39,834 nucleotides of DNA from Elusimicrobiota bacterium (GCA_023398295.1 JAEWSL010000009.1:1-39834), one strand, 5' to 3'; positions 7,012 to 15,641 are shown, counted from the first letter of the stretch. The notes: generated from the sequence alone by a model not told the origin. Made by a program: numbers and translations.

Positions 7012-7884
7012 TTATTGTGCTGGAAATGCAGCGTTTAAGGCGCGCTCTGCCGTTGCGTAAGCTTTGGCCATGCCGCTGTGCGTAAGGCGATAGGTGCGGT
7101 TGCGTTTTGTGCCGTCGTAGGTTATGGCGGCCTGTTTAATTTCCGCGTTTAGCGCGCGGTCCAGACGGTCATTATTTTTTAGGTAACCGGAAAGTTTCAT
7201 ACATTTTGAAAGTTCAAGCGAAGTTAACTCCTGTACATTTTTCATCAGCTTTGCGCAGGCAAGAATTATCAGCGCCGCGCCGGAGGGTTTTAGCGTCTTG
7301 TTCTTGCGGCGGATTATGATATCGTCCCCGTCGCAGTAGGCAATTTTATCCCAAAGCGTTTTATCGGCCGTCTTAAAAGCGGGCGAGAGGGAGCTTAGCG
7401 CAAAAGGGGATTTTGCCAAATTATCTTCTGCGCGCGCAGGGGCTTCAGAAGGCGGGTTGGTTATCCCCCCCTCTTTAATGCGAATAGGCCTTGCCCTTAT
7501 GGCAAAGGGGTTTTGCGTTTGCATAGGCGCGCTTGTCGGCGTTGTGCGCTCGGGCGTTGCCGTTTGCGTTTCTCCGTCGTATACGTCGTAAATATGCGGA
7601 TTTGGCGTCTGCGGCGGCCCGCCTGCGTCGGCCGCCGCGCCAAAAGTTTGATGCGAGGCTTCTTCCCCCGTCGGTGTGGCTTCGTTTTGATACCACGGGA
7701 ACGGCTTTGGCTCGTCTGTGTTTTGGTCTAGCGGGCGGTATTTGTTTGCAATCAGGCGCAGGAACTCTTCTTTTTGTTTCAGGACAATTTGCAAAGAGCC
7801 TTCGGCCTCAAATTCTTCGCCGCTTTTAAGCTTAAATCTAAGTTTTATCTTGGCGTTTGGGTTATCTTTTGCGTCATCAAACAT
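7012..7884 (-). CDS. Unknown protein with possible C-terminal winged helix
   Basis: 290 residues. CGGAG 7 nt before the ATG supports the start. Residues 10-50 (KIKLRFKLKSGEEFEAEGS) look like a small beta-rich domain. Residues about 52-165 are a Pro/Ala/Thr-rich linker of low complexity. Residues about 175-290 are alpha/beta with a helical core and end in RNRTYRLTHSGMAKA, the pattern of a beta-wing followed by a helix, as in winged-helix DNA-binding proteins. I do not recognise the family; no signal peptide or membrane segment is seen, so it is probably cytoplasmic. It is monocistronic, with its own promoter at 7984-7956 and an unusual array of phased TTGACAT motifs upstream. Autoregulation through those sites is an attractive but untested idea. 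Confidence 0.75.
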   Translation of the reverse strand: MFDDAKDNPNAKIKLRFKLKSGEEFEAEGSLQIVLKQKEEFLRLIANKYRPLDQNTDEPKPFPWYQNEATPTGEEASHQTFGAAADAGGPPQTPNPHIYDVYDGETQTATPERTTPTSAPMQTQNPFAIRARPIRIKEGGITNPPSEAPARAEDNLAKSPFALSSLSPAFKTADKTLWDKIAYCDGDDIIIRRKNKTLKPSGAALIILACAKLMKNVQELTSLELSKCMKLSGYLKNNDRLDRALNAEIKQAAITYDGTKRNRTYRLTHSGMAKAYATAERALNAAFPAQ

Positions 7885-7955
7885 AAGGTTCTCCGTTAAA
7901 TCTTCAGCGCGGTTTTATTACTCTTAAAAATCAAACTATCAACAGGATTATGCAT

Positions 7956-7984
7956 ATAATATAATTTATTTTTTTATATGTCAA
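7956..7984 (-). promoter_or_regulatory. Promoter of the 7012-7884 gene
   Basis: TTGACA (7984-7979), a 17-bp A/T spacer and TATTAT (7961-7956) on the minus strand. This gives a leader of about 65 nt before the ATG at 7884. The -35 box is also the first member of the phased TTGACAT array. Confidence 0.65.
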
Positions 7985-8035
7985 GATATGTCAAGGATAT
8001 GCAAATATATGTCAAATAATGTTAATAAATGTCAA
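7978..8035 (-). promoter_or_regulatory. Helically phased array of six TTGACAT-like heptamers
   Basis: On the plus strand ATGTCAA or a one- or two-base variant starts at 7978, 7988, 7999 (ATGCAAA), 8009, 8019 (ATGTTAA) and 8029. The spacing is 10, 11, 10, 10 and 10 bp, one helical turn. On the minus strand each reads TTGACAT, so the promoter-proximal copy doubles as the -35 box. It is a candidate cooperative binding site on one face of the DNA. Confidence 0.6.
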
Positions 8036-8266
8036 TTTACGACGATAGATTTATTGGTAATTTGCTTGCGGGCAGCTTGTAATTTGGCAAAAAAGCTAAT
8101 TTTTTGGGATTGGCTCAAAAAAATTGCCATAAAGTTTAGAGATTTATTCTTACAAGTTTAGCAACAGTTCTGGAATAAAAATGCTGCCAATTGACTATAA
8201 GCAATTTCGGGTAAAGAGATGGTATAGAAAATGGAGTAAAGCGGGGCTGTTGTTGTTATCAATTAG

Positions 8267-8450
8267 AGCTGTCTTTACGCGAGGTGAAGTCCCTTAGAGC
8301 TTTAGCGAAGACGGACAAGCGCTCGGAAGCAATCTTCAATTATTTCGTTGTAGTTTCTTCTGCTTAACTGGGCGCAGCTTGGCATTTGCCTTGTTTAGCT
8401 TTTCCTGCGTTTGGCACGCGTAAGCGTGCGGGCCAGAAGAGCGGGGAAAG
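8267..8450 (+). repeat. Dispersed modular repeat, locus B
   Basis: Shares TGTCTTTACGCGAGG and AATCTTCAATTATTT-type blocks with locus A (5535-5600), then a unit with GCTTAACTGGGCGCAGCTTGG and the terminal hairpin GCACGC-gtaa-GCGTGC. It lies directly upstream of the promoter of pilin copy 4, as locus A lies upstream of pilin copy 3. Confidence 0.7.
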
Positions 8451-8461
8451 TAAAGTTTACG

Positions 8462-8488
8462 TTGCTATGGTAATCAATTTTTTATAAA
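8462..8488 (+). promoter_or_regulatory. Promoter of pilin copy 4
   Basis: TTGCTA (8462-8467), a 15-bp spacer and TATAAA (8483-8488). Strong similarity to the upstream region of pilin copy 2. The TATAAACTCTAA-type block also recurs upstream of pilin copy 5 (near 19785-19795). Confidence 0.5.
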
Positions 8489-8520
8489 CTCTAAATATAC
8501 GAAATGTTTAGGGGAAATAT

Positions 8521-9051
8521 ATGAAAAAAGGTTTCACTTTAATTGAGTTGTTAATTGTCGTCTTAATAATCGGGATACTGGCCGCTATTGCGCTTCCGCA
8601 ATATCAGATGAGTACGCTGAAAACCCGCTACCTCAATCTTATGACTTTGACGGAGGTAATTGCCAAGGCTAGCGAGAGGTATTATTTGGCCCAGGGCGTT
8701 TATGCTACGACCTTTGACGCTTTAGATGTTGCCATGCCCGAGGGAGGACAAAGCGGAAATACAAGCGGTTACAATTATATAAATTACGACTGGGGATATT
8801 GTATGTTAATAGCGCAGCAAAGCACTTCCTGCAGGTCCACCACAAGTTTGCATAATGCGCATACTATCTATTACAATAAAAGTTCTAACTCTTCGTCTGC
8901 GGGAAAAATCCTTTGTTTTGCGCTTACCGGCGATGCTGAAGATAAATATAATAAATTGTGCAAGCAGCTAACCGCTAGAAATGTGGCTTACACAACTGCT
9001 AACTGTACTGTTATCGGCGGAACTCTGACTTGCCGAGGGTATCTTTTCTAA
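8521..9051 (+). CDS. Type IV pilin-like protein, copy 4
   Basis: 176 residues: leader MKKG, then FTLIELLIVVLIIGILAA with Glu at +5. AGGGGA 6 nt upstream fixes the start. It is the sister of copy 2 (3444-3971), sharing FDALD, PEGGQSG, WGYCML and EDKYNKLC. Differences concentrate in the central loop and the C-terminal 40 residues, the parts exposed on a pilus surface. Its stop codon overlaps that of the convergent queH gene (TAA 9049-9051, TAG on the minus strand at 9050-9048), so there is no room for a terminator between them. Confidence 0.93.
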   Translation: MKKGFTLIELLIVVLIIGILAAIALPQYQMSTLKTRYLNLMTLTEVIAKASERYYLAQGVYATTFDALDVAMPEGGQSGNTSGYNYINYDWGYCMLIAQQSTSCRSTTSLHNAHTIYYNKSSNSSSAGKILCFALTGDAEDKYNKLCKQLTARNVAYTTANCTVIGGTLTCRGYLF

Positions 9052-9608
9052 CCCTGCTTCTGCGGCAAAGAGTACGCGCAGCCGCAATAAGTTTGTTCGT
9101 ATATCTTCAATTCTTTTATCAGGCGGCGGCGCGTTTCCTCAAGTCCCCCCCGCCGCCAATTGGTGAAATCATACTCTATTTGATATTCTTGTGCGGCGGC
9201 GCGCGCGGCGGCGTTGACCTGTTCCAAATCTTTATAGCGGGAAACCCCTAAAACAGAAGTAAATTTGCTATAGCCGTTCTCTTTGGCGTAAGCCGCCGCC
9301 CGTCGTAGGCGAAAGAGAAAACAGACAGCGCAGCGTTTGCCGCGCTCGGGCTCGCGCTCAAGGCCTTCTACAGCCTTGCCCCACTCTCGCGCGGCATCTT
9401 CGTTATAAGGCAGCTCAACAAAATGCGCGCGGTAAAACGCGCAGAGGCGTTTTTGCTCGTCTCTGCGTTTAAGATATTCTTCCGTCGGATAAATATTGGG
9501 ATTACAAAAGAGAACGGTAAAATCCGCATTGTCCCGCGCAAGCTTATCTATAACCGCCGCCGAACAAGGCGCGCAGCAGGATAAAAGCAAGATTTTACCG
9601 TTCTTCAT
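9048..9608 (-). CDS. queH: Epoxyqueuosine reductase QueH
   Basis: 186 residues, a normal length for QueH (DUF208), which reduces epoxyqueuosine to queuosine in tRNA as the non-homologous alternative to QueG. The family Cys pairs are all present: LLSCCAPCS near the N-terminus, RCAVCF in the middle and TYCGC near the C-terminus; they bind the Fe-S cluster and a metal. The YPTEEYLKRRDEQ segment is typical. It starts 39 bp after the stop of the PTS permease gene on the same strand, so co-transcription is likely without an obvious functional link. It acts in the cytoplasm. Confidence 0.93.
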   Translation of the reverse strand: MKNGKILLLSCCAPCSAAVIDKLARDNADFTVLFCNPNIYPTEEYLKRRDEQKRLCAFYRAHFVELPYNEDAAREWGKAVEGLEREPERGKRCAVCFLFRLRRAAAYAKENGYSKFTSVLGVSRYKDLEQVNAAARAAAQEYQIEYDFTNWRRGGLEETRRRLIKELKIYEQTYCGCAYSLPQKQG

Positions 9609-9647
9609 AAAATTAACTTCTCAAAACTAAAAACTTTAGAGCAAAAA

Positions 9648-11015
9648 CTATTCGTCTTTGGGATCGTCAAAGCCCACCATCATAGTGGCCAAGAACCCCG
9701 CCAAAATTGCAACCAGCATACCTATAAGATAGAAGATAGTGCTGTGGGCGTCTGTCATGGTAAGCAGCAAAACTATGCCCGATACGCCAAAGGGAATAGT
9801 GGTGCTGACGTGCGCCGCGGCAATAACCGCCCCGCCGAAGGCCGCCCCGACGCAGGCCGTCAAAAACGGCTTAAACAAGGGCAGCGTTACGCCGTAAATA
9901 AGCGGCTCGCCTATACCTAAAATACCGACGGGCAAAGCGTTTTTAATAATCGTCTTTAGGCTCAAGTTTTTAGTTTTAATTAAGACCGCGATGCTTGCGC
10001 CCACCTGCCCCGCTCCCGCCATACATAAGATGGGAAACAGCGGGTTATTGCCGTAGACGTCAATAAGCTGCTGGTAGAGTGGTATTAAACTTTGATGTAT
10101 GCCCAACATCACAACGGGCAGGAAGGAGCCCGCCAAAACAAACCCCGTTACGATGCCGCCGTGCTCTATGGCAATTTTAGTGTACTCGGCAAGTTTATCG
10201 GATAAAAAACCCGCCAAAGGCTGTATGGCGAGCAGGGAAATAAAACCTATTACGAGCACGCTTATCGTCGGCGTAAGGAACATATCGGTGCTGCCCTTAA
10301 GATATTTCTTAAGCCATTTTTCAAACAGCGAGCCAAAGTAGCATACCAATAAAACTGCAATTATGCCGCCTTTGCCGGCGGAAAGTTTATCGCCAAACAA
10401 AGTAAGGCCGTTAAGCGCCGGCATATTTAAGATGCCCGCGTAAACGACGCCCAAAGCCGGCGTGCCGCCGAACTCTTTACAGGCGTTATAGCCCACTATC
10501 GCGCTTAAATAAAAGAATATCCCCCCGCCGAACACGGCCAGAAGGCCCGTTACGTTTGGGTAATCCTGGAGGACGCTTTTCATCAAAATATTGTTTACGC
10601 CCATTATCAGGCCGCAGGCTATATAAGCGGGAATAAGCGGCAGGAAAATGGAGCCTATTTTTGCGCAGGCTTTGCTTATGGAGCTGCCGTATTTCTTTTT
10701 CATATCGGCTTTGACGGCTTTTGCCTGCCCGACTTTGGAGGAACTTTCCCCCAGCATATTAAATTTATGGCGTTCAAACATATAAGCAGCCAGTTCGCCG
10801 GCTGTTCCCGGGCCTACTATTATTTGATGCTGATTGTCGGCTTTTACGTAGCCTAAAACTCCAGGGATTTTTTTGAGGTTTTCCAGCTTAAGTCCATCTT
10901 CTTTTTTTAAGGTAAATCTGAGGCGCGTCATGCAACTGCCAAGGCCGTCTATATTTTCCGCCCCGCCGACAGTTTTTAGAACGCCGTCGTAGAGGGCTGC
11001 TATTTTATCTGCCAT
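9648..11015 (-). CDS. PTS permease, glucose-superfamily EIIBC (MurP/sucrose type)
   Basis: 455 residues. Residues 1-85 are an EIIB domain with the phosphorylated Cys28 in GLGSCMTRLRF, followed by GVLGYV and a VGPG motif. From about residue 115 an EIIC domain with about ten membrane helices follows, containing GIGEPLIYGVTLP, the family's substrate-site motif. It takes up and phosphorylates a sugar with PEP-derived phosphate through HPr and a separate EIIA, as no EIIA domain is present. The EIIB resembles MurNAc, sucrose and beta-glucoside permeases; with no metabolic gene beside it the substrate stays open. GGAG lies about 10 nt before the start. A TATAAT box occurs on the minus strand near 11071, just after the terminator of the barrel protein gene. 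Confidence 0.88.
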   Translation of the reverse strand: MADKIAALYDGVLKTVGGAENIDGLGSCMTRLRFTLKKEDGLKLENLKKIPGVLGYVKADNQHQIIVGPGTAGELAAYMFERHKFNMLGESSSKVGQAKAVKADMKKKYGSSISKACAKIGSIFLPLIPAYIACGLIMGVNNILMKSVLQDYPNVTGLLAVFGGGIFFYLSAIVGYNACKEFGGTPALGVVYAGILNMPALNGLTLFGDKLSAGKGGIIAVLLVCYFGSLFEKWLKKYLKGSTDMFLTPTISVLVIGFISLLAIQPLAGFLSDKLAEYTKIAIEHGGIVTGFVLAGSFLPVVMLGIHQSLIPLYQQLIDVYGNNPLFPILCMAGAGQVGASIAVLIKTKNLSLKTIIKNALPVGILGIGEPLIYGVTLPLFKPFLTACVGAAFGGAVIAAAHVSTTIPFGVSGIVLLLTMTDAHSTIFYLIGMLVAILAGFLATMMVGFDDPKDE

Positions 11016-11077
11016 ACTATATACTCTCCATTGCTAAACAGGGATTAAATACTGCTTGTCTTTTTTATTATACAATA

Positions 11078-11108
11078 AAAAAGCCCGTATCGTTGATACG
11101 GGCTTTTT
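11078..11108. terminator. Strong bidirectional terminator
   Basis: Stem AAAAAGCCCGTATC (11078-11091) with its exact complement at 11095-11108 and a GTT loop, A-run on one side and T-run on the other. It ends the barrel protein transcript (minus) and insulates the PTS gene downstream. Confidence 0.9.
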
Positions 11109-11126
11109 GCTGTAAAAAATTACAGT

Positions 11127-12317
11127 TTAGAATTTGATTAACATGCCAAGATTTGCGATATACGGCGTGTTTGTTTTGTAGCTCCAGAAGCTGTTGTGGT
11201 TAAGCAGCACGCCGGCGCCGGCAAACAATTGCACATATTCGTTGTGATTATATTTGGCGGTTAAGTCAAACTCGTTGCCAATCCAGGAAGGATTGTCGCT
11301 GTCGTGGCTGGCCGTAAGGGCCAGATAATCAACAGCAAAGGCAAACTTTTCAAGGTTGGCAAAGGCAAAGTCAACGCCCAGGTTAAGAACGCGGGAGTTA
11401 GGCATGCCCCATGTATAGTTGTAGTACGGGTTTATGACTTCGGGTACAAACAGACCGGGGTTATAGTTGCCATAGGACATAAAGTCCTTTTCCGCATGAT
11501 AGTAGGTTAAGCGGGGAGTAAGCGTCGCCGCTTCAACCGACATATCCATTTTTGCGTCAACTTTAGCCATCCAGCCGACATTGTTGTCGCCGAAGACATC
11601 GTTTGCATAGTTCTTTGCAAACTCGGCCGAGAAAGCCATTACGTCGTTTTGCCACGTAGGCTTCACGCCCCACATACCGAGGTGATAATTTTCGCCGCCG
11701 GCATTGTCGGAATCTCTTACGTCATATAAATAAGCCTGGACGCCCAGGTTCTCATTTACATTGTAAGTACCGTCAAAACCTAAAACGGAAAGATCGACAT
11801 CTGCTACCAGGCTATTATCCTCAAGTTTACCGTAGATGATGTTGCCGACGAGGTTATCAGAATTGTAGGTCAACAAAGCGGCGTCTATTGAAGGCGGCAC
11901 TACGTTGGCTTTGCCGATGTAGTGTTTAGGGCCGATATACATAACGGCGCTGTCTTCATTGCCGTAGAACTGGCGGCCTACCTTAAGCTCCCAGTTGGCG
12001 AAAAGATTGCTGAGAACGACATTGGCTTCAGCAACGTAAATATTGTTCCAATAATAGTCAAGAGAAGAACCTTCAGTATTGTCCCAATAATTGGAATAGC
12101 CGAAAGTAAGGTTAGACCTTACGTCTTCAACTAAATCCATACCCAAACCGAAAAGAACGCGGTTTGTAGTATTCCTGAAGTTATCGCCCGTAGCGTTTTC
12201 AGCCATTACGCCGATGGTTTGCACCTCGCCGTAAGTTTCCACATTGTTGAAGATATTACCGGCCATCGCGGGTACGACCAGCGCGCAGGCAAGTAATACG
12301 CCCAATAATTTTTTCAT
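11127..12317 (-). CDS. Outer-membrane beta-barrel (porin-like) protein
   Basis: 396 residues from the ATG at 12317. The ATG at 12323 is only 1 nt from the AAGGAG ribosome binding site, whereas 12317 is 7 nt away and gives a clean signal peptide, MKKLLGVLLACALVVPAMA, cut before GNIF. The mature protein is made of alternating-pattern strands rich in Tyr, Trp, Asn and Gly and ends in Phe (LIKF), the C-terminal signature for BAM-dependent insertion. There are no transmembrane helices. The family resembles alginate-export or general porin-like proteins in length and pattern; the solute is unknown. A remnant of a paralogous gene lies in the leader just upstream (12366-12500). Confidence 0.85.
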   Translation of the reverse strand: MKKLLGVLLACALVVPAMAGNIFNNVETYGEVQTIGVMAENATGDNFRNTTNRVLFGLGMDLVEDVRSNLTFGYSNYWDNTEGSSLDYYWNNIYVAEANVVLSNLFANWELKVGRQFYGNEDSAVMYIGPKHYIGKANVVPPSIDAALLTYNSDNLVGNIIYGKLEDNSLVADVDLSVLGFDGTYNVNENLGVQAYLYDVRDSDNAGGENYHLGMWGVKPTWQNDVMAFSAEFAKNYANDVFGDNNVGWMAKVDAKMDMSVEAATLTPRLTYYHAEKDFMSYGNYNPGLFVPEVINPYYNYTWGMPNSRVLNLGVDFAFANLEKFAFAVDYLALTASHDSDNPSWIGNEFDLTAKYNHNEYVQLFAGAGVLLNHNSFWSYKTNTPYIANLGMLIKF

Positions 12318-12365
12318 TTGCATTCTCCTTTAAATATTTCTAATTTCCATCTTACTTCCATACTT

Positions 12366-12500
12366 CCTGAAATCATCGGGGTTGTCCCAATAATCGGAAT
12401 AAGCGAAAGTAAGGTCCTCCCTTACGCTTGCCGCCTCCGCGCCGATTCCGGTATTACGTCTTATTCCCGTAGCCGTTTCCCTTATAACAGTTCGGCGGAG
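12366..12500 (-). pseudogene. Remnant of a second porin-like gene
   Basis: Translated on the minus strand, this stretch gives VREDLTFAYSDYWDN, closely matching VRSNLTFGYSNYWDN of the intact barrel protein. At DNA level 12382-12426 aligns with 12079-12123 with about 38 of 45 bases identical by eye. A second patch around CCCGTAGC near 12465 matches the porin near 12190, but the spacing between the two patches is shorter, so there is an internal deletion. There is no signal peptide and no barrel remainder. It sits immediately before the ribosome binding site of the intact gene and so may be part of its leader. Confidence 0.65.
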
Positions 12501-12683
12501 CCTGCGGTCCAAACTTCTCCGGTTATATCTTTTTGTCAATCCCACGCCTGTAACTTTCTTATAAAATTACAAGCGGTTCCTGATAGATACAGCCTTTGAA
12601 AATCACTTACGTATTAAATGTACTATTTTGAAGTATAGCTTGTCAACAGTTTTTTTTGACGGCCTCTTTTATTTTAACTTTTG

Positions 12684-12689
12684 TATAAT
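12684..12689 (+). promoter_or_regulatory. -10 box placed for a leaderless rfbB transcript
   Basis: TATAAT at 12684-12689 ends 6 nt before the ATG at 12696, and there is no Shine-Dalgarno sequence. Transcription would start at or next to the start codon. The -35 region is weak; a TTGACG at 12656 is too far away (22 bp). Confidence 0.45.
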
Positions 12690-12695
12690 AAAAAT

Positions 12696-13715
12696 ATGAA
12701 ACACATATTATTAACAGGCGGCGCGGGTTTTATCGGCGCAAATTTTTTACACTCGTCCCTTGCCGCGAACGAAGATTTACATTTTATCAATCTTGATAAA
12801 TTTACTTACGCGGCAAATATAGATAATCTGCGCGGGCTTGACGCCAGAAGGCATACGCTTGTGCGCGGCGATATCTGCGACAGCCTTTTGGTAAAAGAAA
12901 TTTTTGAAAAGTTCAAAATTGAAGGCGTCATAAATTTTGCCGCGGAATCCCATGTGGATAATTCCATAAAATCCCCCAAAGAATTTATACGCACAAACAT
13001 TGAAGGCGCTTTTAACCTGCTTGACATCGCGCGCCAAACGTGGCTTGAAGCCCCATATATATATAAGGAAGAGTATCGCGGCGCGCGCTTTATGCAAATT
13101 TCAACGGACGAAGTTTACGGCTCCCTCTCTTTGGAAGATAAGGAAAGGTTTAACGAAAACTCCCCCCATCGCCCGAGCTCGCCCTACAGCGCAAGCAAAA
13201 GCGCGGCGGAGTTTTTGGCAAAAGCCTATTACAAAACTTACGGGCTGGAGGTTGTGGCAAGCAATTCCTCAAACAATTTCGGCCGCTTTCAGCACGACGA
13301 AAAGCTTATCCCCGTCATAATAAGAAGCGCGCTAAACGGACAAAAAATAGGGATTTACGGGGACGGCTCCAATGTCCGCGACTGGCTTTACGTTGACGAT
13401 AACTGCAGGGCTCTTTACCTTATATTTAATAAAGGCAAAAGCGGGGAGAGTTATAATATATCCTCTTCCGCCGAGATAAGCAATTTGGCCCTTGCCCAAA
13501 AAATCTGCGTCCTGCTGGACGAAATTTGCCCCTGCGAGCGCAAATACGGCGACCTTATTTCCTTTGTGGCCGACCGCCCAGGGCACGACAAACGCTACAG
13601 TCTTGACTCCGCCAAGCTTGAAAGCGAGCTAGGCTGGCGCGCGCAAACTTCTTTTGACGAAGCTCTTAAAGATACAGTTTTATTTTACGTGTCCAAATAT
13701 AAACAAAGCGTTTAG
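12696..13715 (+). CDS. rfbB: dTDP-glucose 4,6-dehydratase
   Basis: 339 residues from the ATG at 12696; an in-frame TTG at 12681 lies within the -10 box and is not used. It is a Rossmann-fold extended SDR: GGAGFIG binds NAD near the N-terminus, STDEVYGSL and YSASKSAAE carry the catalytic Thr-Asp-Glu and Tyr-x3-Lys, and RPGHDKRYSLD is the C-terminal signature of RfbB/RmlB. It converts dTDP-glucose to dTDP-4-keto-6-deoxyglucose, the entry to dTDP-rhamnose and related surface sugars. The other rml genes are not in the window. It is followed after 84 bp by the exporter gene, which has its own promoter-like sequence. Confidence 0.9.
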   Translation: MKHILLTGGAGFIGANFLHSSLAANEDLHFINLDKFTYAANIDNLRGLDARRHTLVRGDICDSLLVKEIFEKFKIEGVINFAAESHVDNSIKSPKEFIRTNIEGAFNLLDIARQTWLEAPYIYKEEYRGARFMQISTDEVYGSLSLEDKERFNENSPHRPSSPYSASKSAAEFLAKAYYKTYGLEVVASNSSNNFGRFQHDEKLIPVIIRSALNGQKIGIYGDGSNVRDWLYVDDNCRALYLIFNKGKSGESYNISSSAEISNLALAQKICVLLDEICPCERKYGDLISFVADRPGHDKRYSLDSAKLESELGWRAQTSFDEALKDTVLFYVSKYKQSV

Positions 13716-13784
13716 CTTTCGGCCGCCTCAAAGGGCCGCGCGCGGCTGCGCCGCGCTAAAAGACGGACAATAAATTGCTATATT

Positions 13785-13793
13785 TGTTAAAAT
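13785..13793 (+). promoter_or_regulatory. Extended -10 promoter of the ABC exporter gene
   Basis: TGT-TAAAAT at 13785-13793 ends 6 nt before the ATG at 13800, with no Shine-Dalgarno sequence. The geometry is the same as at rfbB and cdsA and suggests a leaderless or near-leaderless transcript. Confidence 0.45.
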
Positions 13794-13799
13794 ATAAAT

Positions 13800-15641
13800 A
13801 TGCAGACTGCAGACGATTTCAATAAAGAATTAAGCCCCGTTACTCTTAAAAATTTTATTAAGAGAATGGGGCCGCTTGTTCAACCCTATTGGTTCAGGAC
13901 TATGCTTGGCGTCCTGCTTACGATACCCGTCGGCGCGCTTGACGGCACGGTGGCCTTCTTCCTTAAGTACTACGTAGATAAGGTCGTGGTGGCAAAAGAT
14001 GCGCAGTGGGCGGCTTACATACCCTTTCTTATTATCGCTTTTACGATAGTGCAAGCGGTGCTTAATTATTCCTCCACCTATTTTAACAGCTGGGTGGGCA
14101 ATAAAATTACCACCGACCTTAAGAAAAAACTTTATTATAAACTTCTTACCTTTGACCCTGGATTCTTTGACACCCATAACAGCGGCGATGTGGTTTACAG
14201 ATTTTATTCCGACGCGGATACCGCCAGCAACAGTCTTGTTACAAACGCAAAAGCTTTTTTGACGAGGCTTTTTTCTTCCATCGGCTTAATAGGCGTGCTG
14301 ATTTATAACTCCTGGCAGCTTACCATTATCGCGGTAATCGTGCTCGGCGTTGCTATAGTGCCCATGCAAAACGTAAGACGCAGAATTAAGAAAATTACGC
14401 CTAAGCTTGTAACCTCCGGCTCCGACGTTATCACTTCTTATAACGAAGCCTGCGGCGGCTATAAAACAATTACAGTTTATAATCTACAGTCATATCAGCT
14501 GCAAAAACAAACTTCCGTTTTGGACAGGCTCTTTGACCTCTCAATGAAGATGGTTAAGCATACCAACTGGCTTTCCCCGTTGATGCATGTGGTCATTTCC
14601 TTAGGCGTGGCGGGCGTCATCTGGTATGGCAACAGCCTTATAATAAAAGGCACCATAACAAGCGGCAACTTCGCTTCTTTTATAGCCGCGCTGCTTATGC
14701 TTTATACGCCGCTTAAGTCCATAGGCAACAGTTTTATTGATATACAGAAAGCGCTTCTTGCCGTAGAGCGCGTCTTTGAAGTTCTTAACTTTGCGCCTAA
14801 AATAAAATCGCCCGAAAACGCCGTTAAAATAGACGGAATTAAAAAAGAAATTGCCTTTGAAGACGTTTACTTTGAGTATAAACCAAATACGCCCGTGCTG
14901 AGGGATATTTCGCTTAAAGTGCCTGTGGGCTCAACGACCGCGCTGGTAGGCAATTCCGGCGGAGGCAAAACAACTTTTGTAAACCTTATACCGCGCTTTT
15001 ATGACACCGTAAGCGGCACGGTCAAAATTGACGGCGTAGACGTTAAGGCTATGGACCTTGCTTCTTTAAGGGAGCAGATTGCCGTAGTGTTTCAGGATAA
15101 TTTCCTCTTCGGCGGCACTATAAGGGAAAATATTATGGTCGGCCGTCCCGACGCAACCGAAGACGATTTGCAGCAGGCCCTCAGCGGCGCGCATTTGCAG
15201 GATTTTATCGGCACGCTTAAGGACGGACTTGATACTTTTGTGGGCGAGCGCGGTGTGATGCTCTCCGGCGGGCAGAAGCAGCGCGTTGCCATTGCGCGCG
15301 CGATTTTGAAACAGCCCCCCCTCGTAATTTTGGACGAGGCCACCAGCGCGCTTGACAATAAGTCTGAAGCCGTTGTCCAAAAAGCGCTTGAAAATCTGAT
15401 GAAGAACCGCACCGTTTTTGTTATTGCGCACCGTCTTTCCACCGTGCAAAACGCAGACAGAATCATAGTCCTAAACGAAGGCAGAATAGTTGAAACGGGC
15501 ACGCACGAACAGCTTATGTCCGAAGGCAACGGCGCTTACCGCGCGCTTTATAACGCGCAGTTTAAGGCTAAAAAGAAACGCGGCGCTGAAAGCGATGAAA
15601 AAACCGACGGCGAAAAAGGGGAGCAGAGCGATGAAAAATAA
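13800..15641 (+). CDS. ABC exporter, MsbA/multidrug type (fused TMD-NBD)
   Basis: 613 residues. Residues about 30-310 form a six-helix exporter membrane domain. The nucleotide-binding domain has Walker A GNSGGGKT (384-391), Q-loop VVFQDNFLF, signature LSGGQKQR (488-495), Walker B LVILDEATSALD (508-519) and the H-loop His in VIAHR (about 544). The last 40 residues are a Lys/Glu-rich tail. Homodimeric exporters of this architecture flip lipid A core (MsbA) or drugs; given the diderm context and neighbouring envelope genes, MsbA-like lipid export is the best guess, with multidrug export as the alternative. Its 3' end overlaps the next gene by 11 bp, so the two are translationally coupled. Confidence 0.88.
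   Translation: MQTADDFNKELSPVTLKNFIKRMGPLVQPYWFRTMLGVLLTIPVGALDGTVAFFLKYYVDKVVVAKDAQWAAYIPFLIIAFTIVQAVLNYSSTYFNSWVGNKITTDLKKKLYYKLLTFDPGFFDTHNSGDVVYRFYSDADTASNSLVTNAKAFLTRLFSSIGLIGVLIYNSWQLTIIAVIVLGVAIVPMQNVRRRIKKITPKLVTSGSDVITSYNEACGGYKTITVYNLQSYQLQKQTSVLDRLFDLSMKMVKHTNWLSPLMHVVISLGVAGVIWYGNSLIIKGTITSGNFASFIAALLMLYTPLKSIGNSFIDIQKALLAVERVFEVLNFAPKIKSPENAVKIDGIKKEIAFEDVYFEYKPNTPVLRDISLKVPVGSTTALVGNSGGGKTTFVNLIPRFYDTVSGTVKIDGVDVKAMDLASLREQIAVVFQDNFLFGGTIRENIMVGRPDATEDDLQQALSGAHLQDFIGTLKDGLDTFVGERGVMLSGGQKQRVAIARAILKQPPLVILDEATSALDNKSEAVVQKALENLMKNRTVFVIAHRLSTVQNADRIIVLNEGRIVETGTHEQLMSEGNGAYRALYNAQFKAKKKRGAESDEKTDGEKGEQSDEK

Noticed and set aside
15066..15529. Antisense frames of 127 and 145 residues within the ABC exporter gene
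   Set aside because: Complement of conserved ATPase motifs; sense codon bias explains the open frames.
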